Source: JAHFTY01 sp964584785 (GTDB taxonomy: Bacteria > Acidobacteriota > Terriglobia > 20CM-2-55-15). From it: a DNA stretch of 64,000 nucleotides. The stretch lies in NCBI GenBank assembly GCA_964584785.1, contig CAZPBY010000002.1, positions 124,001 to 188,000 of the forward strand, in the 5' to 3' direction. The position numbers and the translations under genes are program-made. Below are positions 18,231 through 26,756 of this stretch, piece after piece; position 1 is the stretch's first letter; each line of letters starts with the position of its first letter. Below the pieces are notes generated by a model. It made no database searches. It was not told the origin of the DNA and saw nothing but the letters and a program-made list of their open reading frames with translations.

Positions 18231-20600
18231 TTATTGCACGGTCGCGTTGTTGTTTCGCGACATTTCAAACAACGGGCTCTTGACCACCCCAACGACGAAT
18301 GCGGAAAAACGGTTGTTGCTTTTTGCTGCTTCCCGAGCGATTGAGCGAACCATCGGCATGTCGTGATAATCGATCACACGACCCACGCCGTAGGCCAGCA
18401 GGTTCTGTGTGAAGCTGCTCAGGAACGCGTCCGAATGGTTCAAAACGGCCTCGCGAACACTGGCAGGGCCATCGAGCTTCGATCCCTCGTACATCGTACC
18501 GCCTGGATCGATGGGGAATCCGCCGTCCCGCGTGCGCCACAATCCGACAGCATCGAAATTTTCAAGAGCCATGCCGATGGGATCCATGATCTGGTGGCAC
18601 GAGCTGCAGGGCTGAACCGCTCGATGCTGTTCCATGCGTTCACGCACCGATAAAACCTTCTCGTTATCGCCGGCTTCCTTCAATTTTGGAACGTTGGGCG
18701 GAGGATTCGGAGGCGGCGTGCCGATCAGCACTTCGAGCACGTATTTACCGCGCGCCACAGGAGAAGTGCGGTTGGCCAGAGCGGTCATCGTGAGAATGCC
18801 AGCTTTGCCGAGCAGTCCGTACCGGTTGGGATCCGTCAGCTGCACTCGCTGGAATCGCGTACCCAGAACGTTCGGAATTCCGTAGTGCTTGGCGAGAACT
18901 TCATCGACAAATGTGTAGTCCGACGTCAACAGATCCACGACGTTTCGATCTTCGCGAACGATGCTGTCGAACAACAGTTCGATCTCACGACGCATCGAAA
19001 GACCGAGGTTGCGCGTGTAGTTCGGGAATATTCCAGACTCCGGATTGGCTTCCTGAAGGCCACCCAGCCGCAGCCACTGTCCTGCGAAATTCGTCGCCAG
19101 CGATTCCGCTTTACGATCGCTGAGCATCCGCTTGACCTGCTGCTGGAGGACCACCGGGTCTTTCAGCTTGCCCTGGGTTGCCAGCGCGACAAGTGTGTCG
19201 TCGGGAGCGCTGCTCCACAGGAAGTACGACAACCGCGACGCAAGTTCCAGATCGCTGATTCGATATGTCTGGCCGGGCGCGACGCTGTCCGGAATATGTT
19301 CGAAGCGGAACACAAATTCGGGTTTCGCCAGAATGGCTTGAAGCGCCGTGCGGATTCCGGTTTCGAAATCCGCATCCTTCCGTCCGGTCTGATACTGCAC
19401 CATGAGACCTTCGAGGTCCTCGGAATTGACAGGGCGTCTGAACGCCTGTCGCGCCAGGCGAGAAATGATCTGATTCGCGCAGGGGGCCTCATCTTTTGGA
19501 GTCGCGGGCCGGCACGTGAAAATGCGCTGGCGGCTTGGCGTTTCCGACACGCCGGACACCGCCATTGGTCCAGTAATGAACAGCGCGCGCAAGTGAGGAA
19601 GACCGGTGATTCCAGCGTGAGTACCGATGCTGACGTCGACCAGAGTTTGTTCGACAAGCCAGTATTGGTCTTCTACGGGCCCATCCGACTTGGCCACGAA
19701 CGCGGCCGCTACGCGGTGAGGACCGGCCTTCACCTGGATAGACGGCGTCACGAGATCGCCTTCGGTCTCCTGGACCTGCGGGTCGATCGTGAAGATTGCG
19801 GCCCTTTCACCATCAATGGAGATTTCGATCTGCTGCCCCTGCAGAGCTTGCGGCAGTTTCGAACCGACAAGCTCACCGGTGTACCAATAATAGAGTTGGA
19901 GTTTGAAAATGTAATCGCCATCGGCAGCGAAGTTATGAGTTACGGCAATTCCACCGCGTGTGCCAAAGGGTGTTCCCTCGATGTGACGGTACTGATTGAC
20001 AACTTTCGGAACCATGTACTGAACCATCACGGGAGGCGCTTGCGGATCGCCGACCGCTTCACGACTGATTTTCTCGGCGGCGCGAACGTAGCTTTGCATC
20101 AATGCCGGGGTTACCGTCAGAGCATCGGACATGTTGTCGAACCCGCCGGTCTTCGGGTCCGGCGGCAACAGAGCTGCGACATCCACATCCAAACCCAGCA
20201 TGTCGCGAACCGAGTTCCGATATTCGGTGCGGTTGACGCGATGGAGTTCCGGAGCGGTCACGCGCAGTTGCCTGGACGCCGCGAGATCGACACGCGATTC
20301 AAGCGAGGATGCAAAGCCTTTCAGAGCCACCGCATCAGGTCTCTTTGCGCCAGCCGGCGGCATCATTCCCGCACGCACCTTTCGGATGATTTTTTCGGCG
20401 CGCTCGGCGTTTTGTTCCGGGTGAGCGACATCAAACTCGGCGAAGGAAAAGCCGCCGGATTTCAATTTGTCGTTGTGGCATCCGGAACAGTATTGAGTGA
20501 CGAGAGCCTTCTGCGAATCCACAGCAACCGGACCGTTTTGCGCGCTGATGACCATGGCTGAAATCATCAAGGCACCGCACAATACAAATATCCCCTTCAT
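18231..20600 (-). CDS. DUF1592/DUF1588/DUF1585 planctomycete-type c-type cytochrome protein
   Basis: 789 residues from MKGIFVLCG, with GAGGGAG upstream. A signal peptide precedes CSGCHNDKLKSGGFSF, a haem c attachment site near residue 40. Then come the DUF1587-like RVNRTEYRNSVRDMLGLD, the DUF1595/1592 block with LASRLSYFLWSSAPDD, DUF1588 with RTSPVARGKYVLEVLIGTPP, and a second haem motif CSSCHQIMDPIGMALENFD with DUF1585 at the end. These proteins are proposed periplasmic redox enzymes; substrates are not established. First gene of an operon with DUF1552 and ankyrin genes. Confidence 0.9.
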   Translation of the reverse strand: MKGIFVLCGALMISAMVISAQNGPVAVDSQKALVTQYCSGCHNDKLKSGGFSFAEFDVAHPEQNAERAEKIIRKVRAGMMPPAGAKRPDAVALKGFASSLESRVDLAASRQLRVTAPELHRVNRTEYRNSVRDMLGLDVDVAALLPPDPKTGGFDNMSDALTVTPALMQSYVRAAEKISREAVGDPQAPPVMVQYMVPKVVNQYRHIEGTPFGTRGGIAVTHNFAADGDYIFKLQLYYWYTGELVGSKLPQALQGQQIEISIDGERAAIFTIDPQVQETEGDLVTPSIQVKAGPHRVAAAFVAKSDGPVEDQYWLVEQTLVDVSIGTHAGITGLPHLRALFITGPMAVSGVSETPSRQRIFTCRPATPKDEAPCANQIISRLARQAFRRPVNSEDLEGLMVQYQTGRKDADFETGIRTALQAILAKPEFVFRFEHIPDSVAPGQTYRISDLELASRLSYFLWSSAPDDTLVALATQGKLKDPVVLQQQVKRMLSDRKAESLATNFAGQWLRLGGLQEANPESGIFPNYTRNLGLSMRREIELLFDSIVREDRNVVDLLTSDYTFVDEVLAKHYGIPNVLGTRFQRVQLTDPNRYGLLGKAGILTMTALANRTSPVARGKYVLEVLIGTPPPNPPPNVPKLKEAGDNEKVLSVRERMEQHRAVQPCSSCHQIMDPIGMALENFDAVGLWRTRDGGFPIDPGGTMYEGSKLDGPASVREAVLNHSDAFLSSFTQNLLAYGVGRVIDYHDMPMVRSIAREAAKSNNRFSAFVVGVVKSPLFEMSRNNNATVQ

Positions 20601-20657
20601 CAAGTCGCTCCCTCTTACGTAACTCTCACAAAACATTGGGAAAAACTACCTCGCACT

Positions 20658-20687
20658 ATCTTACTTGTAGCGTAGTGGTGTCAACAA
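20658..20687 (-). promoter_or_regulatory. probable promoter of the DUF1592 operon
   Basis: Read on the minus strand: TTGTTGACA, then TAAGAT at 20663-20658. TTGTTG to TAAGAT is 18 bases; TTGACA to TAAGAT is 15. The predicted start is about 50 bases before the ATG. Confidence 0.45.
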
Positions 20688-20711
20688 ATTTCGTCGCAGG
20701 ATGGAAGAATC

Positions 20712-20775
20712 GTCACGAAACCCGGTCGCTCGCTGTAACGTACAGAACCCGGAGCGCAGCGACGGGTTTCGTGAC
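20712..20775. repeat. palindromic repeat family 1, copy C (left arm shortened)
   Basis: The right arm ACAGAACCCGGAGCGCAGC plus GACGGGTTTCGTGAC is intact, but the left arm has lost about 20 bases. It lies between the divergent DUF1592 promoter and the 3' end of the cytochrome gene at 20783. Confidence 0.85.
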
Positions 20776-20782
20776 ACCAGTT

Positions 20783-21508
20783 TCAATTACAACTAGCGCC
20801 AATCATTTCGAGTTCTGTGACGCTGATGCGTTCGCCGCTGGACTGACGAATCAAGGTTCCCTTGGCCATCATCTTGTGCCCTTTGTGGGCTTCTGCGTTG
20901 AATGCACCCAACATCGTGAGGTTCTGCAAACGAAATGTCGATGTACCCAAAGCTTGGTTCTCAGCTGCTTTCAACTCTTCCGGCGTCGACTTCTCGGAGT
21001 TTCGCAGTCGTTTCGGAGCACTCGCTGTATTCAACGTCCAGTTATCGCCGTCCTGTGCCATGCAGCCGACAACTTCCACAATCGCGTAGTTCGGAAGCGG
21101 CTTCGGACCGTCCTTTCGTTGAATCTCGATGTTGGTGAGCGCACCGGCGGTTAGTTCAGAACCGGCAGGAAACTCGTTCGCCTGCATGATGTACGCGATG
21201 AGCGAGAGCGTCTCCGTTTCGGTCAGACGTTTTGGATCGCGCCGAGGCATGGTGGTGAGGATTTTCGTAAACAGGCTGTCGACGTTGTCCTCGCGCCAGT
21301 TCTCCATGAACTTGTCTCCCTTCAGCGGCGGCGCGCCCTGATTCGCGCCGCCGATCAGATTGTCCGCATGACAGCCTGCACAGTACTGGGTGTAGATCGC
21401 GTTACCGCTGGAGGCTTGCGACGCAGAGTACACACCGTCCCAGACGGTCTTGGGTTGTTCGCTGCCGCTCTGTGCTACCAATAGAAGAACAAACGCGAGT
21501 GTTCTCAT
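20783..21508 (-). CDS. exported cytochrome c with C-terminal Cys-containing domain (paralogue 1)
   Basis: 241 residues from MRTLAFVLLLVAQSG, with GAGG five bases upstream. A signal peptide is followed by CAGCHADNLIGGANQG (haem c), a WREDNVDSLF stretch and a helical LSLIAYIMQ, all of a small monohaem cytochrome. From about residue 125 a second domain begins with DGPKPLPN and contains VGCM, STFRLQN, KGHKMMAKG and a final SC. The protein at 22438 has the same two-domain plan. The VOC gene stop lies seven bases upstream, so the two are cotranscribed. A direct electron-transfer role is inference. Confidence 0.8.
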   Translation of the reverse strand: MRTLAFVLLLVAQSGSEQPKTVWDGVYSASQASSGNAIYTQYCAGCHADNLIGGANQGAPPLKGDKFMENWREDNVDSLFTKILTTMPRRDPKRLTETETLSLIAYIMQANEFPAGSELTAGALTNIEIQRKDGPKPLPNYAIVEVVGCMAQDGDNWTLNTASAPKRLRNSEKSTPEELKAAENQALGTSTFRLQNLTMLGAFNAEAHKGHKMMAKGTLIRQSSGERISVTELEMIGASCN

Positions 21509-21515
21509 GTTGTCC

Positions 21516-22397
21516 TCAATTGTTGCTGGTTCGCTTCTCCGCTTCGACGACGAGCTGTTTGTCGCAAACCTGCGTTTTAAAACGGTTGATGTCGACACAA
21601 TTGAAACTGAGCGGCGTGTCCTGAGTTGGATTCAAGTCGCGCCGTTTCAATTCGGCTTCGACGGCGGAATTGTCGTAAGTTTCGATGGTGTAGGCGACGT
21701 GATCGAGAGTCTTCAATTCCACCGACGTCTTCGCAGGCGGTCCGCCGCCGCGACCGGGGGCCGTGGAAGTCGGAATCCAAACGGAATCGCCGAACCATTG
21801 ATAAGTATCGCGCTTGCTGTCTCGCGTCTCTCGCAAATTCAGCAGATCTTTGTACCAGTCCGCGAGCTTGCGATAATCCGCCGACCTGATGACGATATGG
21901 TTGGCGCTTACGGCCTTCCACAATGCCGGCTTGCCGGCGGGCGCCGACGGGCGTTTGGCGTAGTTCTTGCCGAAGACGCCGAACTCATAACCCTCCGGAT
22001 CGCTGATCCAAAAACCTTGATCGGTATCGGCCTTCGGTTGCAAACCACGACGCTTTAGTTCGGCCTCGACCGCTTTCTTATCGAAATTGTCGATGGTGAA
22101 CCCCCATTTCTCAATTCGAGGCGCCGTTTCGCCGGCGTTCGCCTGACGAATGATCATCAACGTGTCGCCGCCTTTGTCGCCGTACCACATGTGCGACAGT
22201 TTCGGCTCCTCGTGACCGATCTGCATGCCAAACACTTCGTGATACCAATCGCGCGTCTTCTTCAAATCGGGAGCGACGTAGGTGTAATGGTTCACCCACG
22301 TTGCTTTCAGCCCGCCTGCGGCTGCCGCAGTGTTCGTCACTACGGCAGCGGCAGCAGTTCCAATCGCGAGTCCTTGAATGAATTGTCGCCGGTCCAT
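21516..22397 (-). CDS. Tat-exported VOC (glyoxalase/dioxygenase-fold) protein, paralogue 1
   Basis: 293 residues from MDRRQFIQGLAIGTAAAA, a twin-arginine signal. Two vicinal-oxygen-chelate modules follow: module one from NHYTYVAPDLKKTRDWYHEV to DPEGYEFGVF, module two from SANHIVIRSADYRKLADWY to SFNCVDINRFKTQVC. Candidate metal ligands are His in NHY, Glu in EGYEFG and His in ANHI. VOC proteins include dioxygenases, glyoxalases and fosfomycin enzymes; the reaction here is unknown. Export by Tat is unusual for the superfamily. It lies between two cytochrome c paralogues in one transcription unit and has a close paralogue at 27922. Confidence 0.8.
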   Translation of the reverse strand: MDRRQFIQGLAIGTAAAAVVTNTAAAAGGLKATWVNHYTYVAPDLKKTRDWYHEVFGMQIGHEEPKLSHMWYGDKGGDTLMIIRQANAGETAPRIEKWGFTIDNFDKKAVEAELKRRGLQPKADTDQGFWISDPEGYEFGVFGKNYAKRPSAPAGKPALWKAVSANHIVIRSADYRKLADWYKDLLNLRETRDSKRDTYQWFGDSVWIPTSTAPGRGGGPPAKTSVELKTLDHVAYTIETYDNSAVEAELKRRDLNPTQDTPLSFNCVDINRFKTQVCDKQLVVEAEKRTSNN

Positions 22398-22437
22398 TCT
22401 TAAATCTTTCACGAGGCCATCCTTTGTTGTGGTGCGA

Positions 22438-23190
22438 TCACTTTGCGCAGGTCGGCGCAAGCGTGGCGAACGACGTCAAGCTGATTCGGTCGTCCACATT
22501 CGTTTGTCGGACCAACACACCTTTCACCTGAACCTTATGACCCTGGTACATCTCCGGGTTGAAGTCGGCGCTGATCCGCGTGAAGTTTTGCAATCGAAAC
22601 GTTTGCGAGCCGAGCGTGAGTTCCTGTGATTTTTTCAGCTCCTCGGGAGTTGCTTCCGTTCCTTCCCGGATTCGGGAAAGGTCGGGGGCATTGGTTAAGT
22701 TCCAGCCATCACCGGTTTGGTTCAAACATCCGACGGCTCGCACGAGTGTATTGTTCGGCAGAGGCTTCGGCCCGTCCGCTCCGACAAACCGTATTCTCGG
22801 AAGCGCATCGGCCATGAGTGGTGCGGACCCCGCCCGATAGCCGTTCGAGTCGAGCAGATAGGCAAGGATGTTTAAGTAGGATTCGTCGTTGAGCGAGCCG
22901 CGCGAATCAGCGGGCATTCGAGTTCGAATGAAATCGTACAGGACGTCCAGATTATCCTCACGCCAGCGATCAATGAATACCCGGCCCGTCAGCAACGGAC
23001 CGCCGGCGTCATCGCCTTCGTGGCATTTAACGCATTTCTCCTGGAAGTCGGCGTCGCCCTTCGATGCCTGGGCTGCCGTGTAAACGCCATCGAGCACTGT
23101 CGGCTTCGTCTGCCCAGCCGCAATTGCACTGATCGCGAACGATGCAGCGAGCACAGTCGGGATCAACGAATAGATCGTACGTAGCGTCAC
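22438..23190 (-). CDS. exported cytochrome c with C-terminal Cys-containing domain (paralogue 2)
   Basis: About 250 residues. The start taken is GTG at 23190, giving MTLRTIYSLIPTVLAASFAI, a good signal peptide; TTG at 23166 is the alternative. The GTG lies inside the end of repeat copy D, and upstream sequence in frame is only repeat. CVKCHEGDDAGG is the haem site; WREDNLDVLYDF and LNILAYLLD match paralogue 1, as does the C-terminal domain (VGCL, QTFRLQNFTR, QGHKVQVKG, final TC). It is upstream of the VOC gene by 40 bases on the same strand. Confidence 0.78.
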   Translation of the reverse strand: MTLRTIYSLIPTVLAASFAISAIAAGQTKPTVLDGVYTAAQASKGDADFQEKCVKCHEGDDAGGPLLTGRVFIDRWREDNLDVLYDFIRTRMPADSRGSLNDESYLNILAYLLDSNGYRAGSAPLMADALPRIRFVGADGPKPLPNNTLVRAVGCLNQTGDGWNLTNAPDLSRIREGTEATPEELKKSQELTLGSQTFRLQNFTRISADFNPEMYQGHKVQVKGVLVRQTNVDDRISLTSFATLAPTCAK

Positions 23191-23271
23191 GAAGCCCGTC
23201 GCTGCGCTCCGGGTTCTGCCAGTTTTCGCCGTAAGGTACAGAACCCGGAGCGCAGCGACGGGCTTCGTGAC
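23186..23271. repeat. palindromic repeat family 1, copy D (full length)
   Basis: Both arms are intact (GTCACGAAGCCCGTC to GACGGGCTTCGTGAC) around CCAGTTTTCGCCGTAAGGTA. It lies between the TonB receptor stop and the cytochrome gene, and the terminal GTCAC read on the minus strand supplies the likely GTG start of that gene. Confidence 0.9.
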
Positions 23272-23296
23272 GGGGCCTCTCATTTCAACATCTTCC

Positions 23297-26200
23297 TTAA
23301 TAGTAGAACTTCAAGCCGAACTGAATCTGGCGTCCGTCTCTCGCGGACGTGATCGTTCCGAACTGTCCGGAGTTCAAAACCGAGTTCGGAAGCAGGAACT
23401 GCGCGTGGTTCAAAGAATTGAACAATTCCGTCCGGAACTCCACGCGGTGGTTCTCGCCGATCTTCGTATTCTTCGTGAATGTCAGATCGAGATTGTTGAT
23501 GCCCGGCGCATATACCGTGTTCTGGCCTCCGTTTCCGAAGGTTCCGGTCGTCGGGCGCGTGAAGGCCGATGTGTCGAACCACTTCAATGCGGAGCGTTCG
23601 CCTCTCGGCAGATTCCCGTCAGCGACGCGATTCGCACGCGCGCTGCCGGCACCGATCAAGCTGACGTCACCGGAAACACTGGGAGTAAACGGATTGCCAG
23701 TGGAGAACGTTGCGATACCGGCGATCTGCCAACCGCTGACAATTTTCGCGAACGGACCGCTCGCACTCGCCAGGAAATGCCGGTTCGATCCAAACGGCAG
23801 GTCGTACGAAAAACTATTCACCTGGCGATGCCGGACATCGAAACTCGACGTCGAACGCTCCCACCGCAGGTTGTAGGGATCCCGTATACCGCTGCAGCAG
23901 TCGATCGAATGCGACCACGTATAGGACGCAATCGCGGTGATACCCGCGGAGAAGCGCCGCTCGAGTTTCGCCTGGAACGAATGGTATGCCGACAGATTGG
24001 CGCGTTCGTTTTGAGTGATGTTGCTCCAACCCGGAATGGGCCGCACTGAAGTGGTTCCCACCGCAGGCTGATTGATCGGCCGGCTGCTGGTAAGCTTGGT
24101 TCCCTTCGTTCCGACGTACGCCGTTTCCAACGCCATGTTGTGACCAAGCGGTGTTTGCAGCGTCAGGTTCCATTGCTGCACGTATCCGTCTTTCTGCTTC
24201 GGGTCGTTGGCGATTGCCGTGATCGTGTTCGCCGCGTTGACGCCTGCCGGAAATGGATCGTACATCGTGATATTCGGGATTCCGCGCGCCGCGGTATAGG
24301 TCTGAGGCAGGTTGTATGGATACGCGGAATCGCGGTTGCCATGGTTCTTGGCGGCGATCTCCGGTTCGAAGAAAATCCCGTAACCCCCGCGAATAACCGT
24401 TCGCATGAATTTCGGAGAATAGGCAAACCCGAACCGCGGAGCGTAGTTGTTCAGGTCGTTTTCATAGAGTCCGTCCGGATAACCGAAATCCAGTCCGCCA
24501 TTGAGGGTCACAACCTTGCCGGTGACGGGCTCGGTGAACGTTTGGGGGCCGGAGCGTCCGCTGATCAGAATCTGACGGGTTATCGGATCGAACACGGCCA
24601 TGTTGGCGTCATTGCCCTTCAGCACGTTGATCGCGCGAGTTTGCATCTCGTACCGCACACCCAGGTTCAGTGTCAGTTGCGGTGTCGCCTTCCAGTCATC
24701 CTGGAAGAAAGCGCTGAATGCCCGGCTCCGGTTATGCGTGTAGGAGTTTCCGACAGTCCGATTCGTTCGGGATGGATAACCGAGCAACATATCGGCGAAT
24801 CCGTTTCCGATGCCGGAATAACTGCCGTCGAAGGAAAAGCTGCCGTTCGGCTGCGAGTCGATGAAGATATTGATGTAGTAGGTCCGAAGTTCTCCACCGA
24901 CCTTCATCTGGTGGTTGCCTCGAGTGAGCGCGAGCATGTCGTACCAATGCCAGGTGTTGTCCTTTCGATCCTGCGCGCTGAACCCCGTTGTGCCGATGCT
25001 CGAGAAACCGGTCACCGTCGCGCGCGGCCAGCCAAAACGAACAGGGTTTGGAAAGTACGAGCTCTGCACACCAAAAACACCGAACTGTTTGGCGTAATCC
25101 GTGCCGTACGTTTCATCGAAAATGCCGCCGAGCAATCGATTGAAGCCGACACGAAACTCGTTCACCGCTCGCGGCGAAATCACGTAGGTGTCGCTGAATG
25201 CGGCGTTGCGCCCGAGCGGTTGAAAGAATGTATTGCCTTGTCTCGGCAACGTTGCACTGGTATCGAAATTGGTCTGAATTTCGTAAGTGTCCTGCCAGGT
25301 AAATCGGCCGAACAGGCTCTGCTTATCGGAAACGTGATAATCCACGCGGCCGGTGTAGATGTCGAAATTCCGGATCGCTCTGGCGTTACTCACATAGTTG
25401 CTACCGCCGCTGAGCGGCCGATTTGGGCTGGGGTAGAAGTCTCCGATGGCTTTGGTGACCGTGTTGATCCGGTTTAGTGGAATGATGTTGCCGGCAAACG
25501 GCTGCCCGTTCAGCGGGTCGATCAATTGGCCGGCGGTCTCCGAAAAATCGCCGGCTCGCTCCTTTGCGGTCGGAACCTTGGCGAGCGCAGTATCGGTTCT
25601 GCGGATGCGATTCCCTTCGTAATTGAACAGGAAAAACGCTTTGTCCTTTTTAATGGGTCCGCTGACGACCGTTCCAAACTGATTTCGGTGATACGGCTGT
25701 TTAACCGGCGCAAAGAAGTTGCGCGCGTCGAGGGCGTTGTTGCGCAGAAACTCGAATGCGGTGATGTGATAGTCGTTCGTTCCCGATTTTGTCTGAACGT
25801 TCAAGACTCCGCCGCTCGCGCGCCCGAGTTCCGCGCCGTAAGCGCTCGTGGAAAGCTTGAACTCTTCGATGGCGTCGACCGATGGAATGATCACGAGCTG
25901 CGCGTTTCCAGTGTCGTTGTTATCGACGCCGTCAAAGAGGAAGTTGTTCTTGTTGCGCGATACGCCGTTTGCGTAGAAGGACGGCGACTGGCGATCGCCG
26001 CCCTGAACGTCCGGAAGTACACCGGTGCTCAAAACAGTCAGCGCCATGAAGTGTCGCGCGTTTAGAGGAATGTTGGTCATCTTCTGACTATCGATGACCT
26101 GACCCAGCGTTGCCGTTTCGTTCTGAACGAGCGGCGCATCCGCCACGACTTCGATCTTTTCTGCGGCGTTTCCGACTTTCAGAGAGAAATCGACGCGAAC

Positions 26201-26506
26201 GACCGCATCGACATTGATCGTGATGCCGGATCGGACTTCGGTTGAGAAACCTGCCAACGCGACCTGCACCTCGTATTGCGCAGGCGGCAGCAGCGGCACC
26301 TGATAATTTCCGGATTCGTTGGTGATCGTGTTCCGCGACAAACCTGTCGCAGGATTCCGGACCGTGACTTCCACACCCGGAATCACGGCTCCCGTGGTAT
26401 CCGACACGGTTCCGGTGATTCTTCCGGTGTTCGTTTGTGCGAACGCTGACACTCCTCCACAGATGGCCAGCACAATTATCAAAATCGCTCTTAGAGACCG
26501 AGACAT
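23297..26506 (-). CDS. TonB-dependent outer-membrane receptor (Oar-like, large)
   Basis: 1069 residues from MSRSLRAIL, with GGAGG six bases upstream. The signal peptide ends VSAFAQ. The carboxypeptidase-like sandwich spans about 24-110 (GRITGTVSDTTGAVIPG, SGNYQVPLLPPAQYEV). The plug carries QVIDSQKMTNIPLNARH and NNFLFDGVDNND, then SAYGAELGRASGGVLNVQTK and a barrel ending GLKFYY. Substrate unknown. Downstream on the same strand are cytochrome, VOC and cytochrome genes, so it may supply their substrate, though repeat copy D intervenes. Confidence 0.87.
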   Translation of the reverse strand: MSRSLRAILIIVLAICGGVSAFAQTNTGRITGTVSDTTGAVIPGVEVTVRNPATGLSRNTITNESGNYQVPLLPPAQYEVQVALAGFSTEVRSGITINVDAVVRVDFSLKVGNAAEKIEVVADAPLVQNETATLGQVIDSQKMTNIPLNARHFMALTVLSTGVLPDVQGGDRQSPSFYANGVSRNKNNFLFDGVDNNDTGNAQLVIIPSVDAIEEFKLSTSAYGAELGRASGGVLNVQTKSGTNDYHITAFEFLRNNALDARNFFAPVKQPYHRNQFGTVVSGPIKKDKAFFLFNYEGNRIRRTDTALAKVPTAKERAGDFSETAGQLIDPLNGQPFAGNIIPLNRINTVTKAIGDFYPSPNRPLSGGSNYVSNARAIRNFDIYTGRVDYHVSDKQSLFGRFTWQDTYEIQTNFDTSATLPRQGNTFFQPLGRNAAFSDTYVISPRAVNEFRVGFNRLLGGIFDETYGTDYAKQFGVFGVQSSYFPNPVRFGWPRATVTGFSSIGTTGFSAQDRKDNTWHWYDMLALTRGNHQMKVGGELRTYYINIFIDSQPNGSFSFDGSYSGIGNGFADMLLGYPSRTNRTVGNSYTHNRSRAFSAFFQDDWKATPQLTLNLGVRYEMQTRAINVLKGNDANMAVFDPITRQILISGRSGPQTFTEPVTGKVVTLNGGLDFGYPDGLYENDLNNYAPRFGFAYSPKFMRTVIRGGYGIFFEPEIAAKNHGNRDSAYPYNLPQTYTAARGIPNITMYDPFPAGVNAANTITAIANDPKQKDGYVQQWNLTLQTPLGHNMALETAYVGTKGTKLTSSRPINQPAVGTTSVRPIPGWSNITQNERANLSAYHSFQAKLERRFSAGITAIASYTWSHSIDCCSGIRDPYNLRWERSTSSFDVRHRQVNSFSYDLPFGSNRHFLASASGPFAKIVSGWQIAGIATFSTGNPFTPSVSGDVSLIGAGSARANRVADGNLPRGERSALKWFDTSAFTRPTTGTFGNGGQNTVYAPGINNLDLTFTKNTKIGENHRVEFRTELFNSLNHAQFLLPNSVLNSGQFGTITSARDGRQIQFGLKFYY

Positions 26507-26615
26507 CCAACACCTCCTCGATGATGAATAAAGGATGCACCCACCAAAAAACGATTGCTTAACGGGGAAAACACGCGCGTCCTCGCGGGTGAACGACATT
26601 GTTCAGTGTGCGCAG

Positions 26616-26643
26616 ATTATTTGGCCGCGTCCCGTCCTGTCAA
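26616..26643 (-). promoter_or_regulatory. promoter of the large TonB receptor
   Basis: On the minus strand TTGACA (26643-26638), 16-base spacer, AATAAT (26621-26616; 5 of 6). Predicted leader about 100 bases. Confidence 0.65.
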
Positions 26644-26665
26644 TGCTGTTTTGGCATTCAAGCGA

Positions 26666-26694
26666 TTGACAACAAATCCGAAAGCTACCAGAAT
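26666..26694 (+). promoter_or_regulatory. promoter of the acetamidase/formamidase gene
   Basis: TTGACA (26666-26671), 17-base spacer, CAGAAT (26689-26694; 4 of 6). It is back to back with the minus-strand promoter, the -35 boxes only 22 bases apart. Confidence 0.5.
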
Positions 26695-26756
26695 CGCTCG
26701 ATCACACTGAAAACCGGCGCCTGATGAACTTTTGTGCAATGCTTTGAGGAGGACTT

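Noticed and set aside
18885..20561. Long open frame (558 codons) on the plus strand
   Set aside because: Antisense to the DUF1592 cytochrome gene, which has clear haem and domain motifs.
24140..25477. Long open frame (445 codons) on the plus strand
   Set aside because: Antisense to the large TonB receptor and without recognisable motifs.
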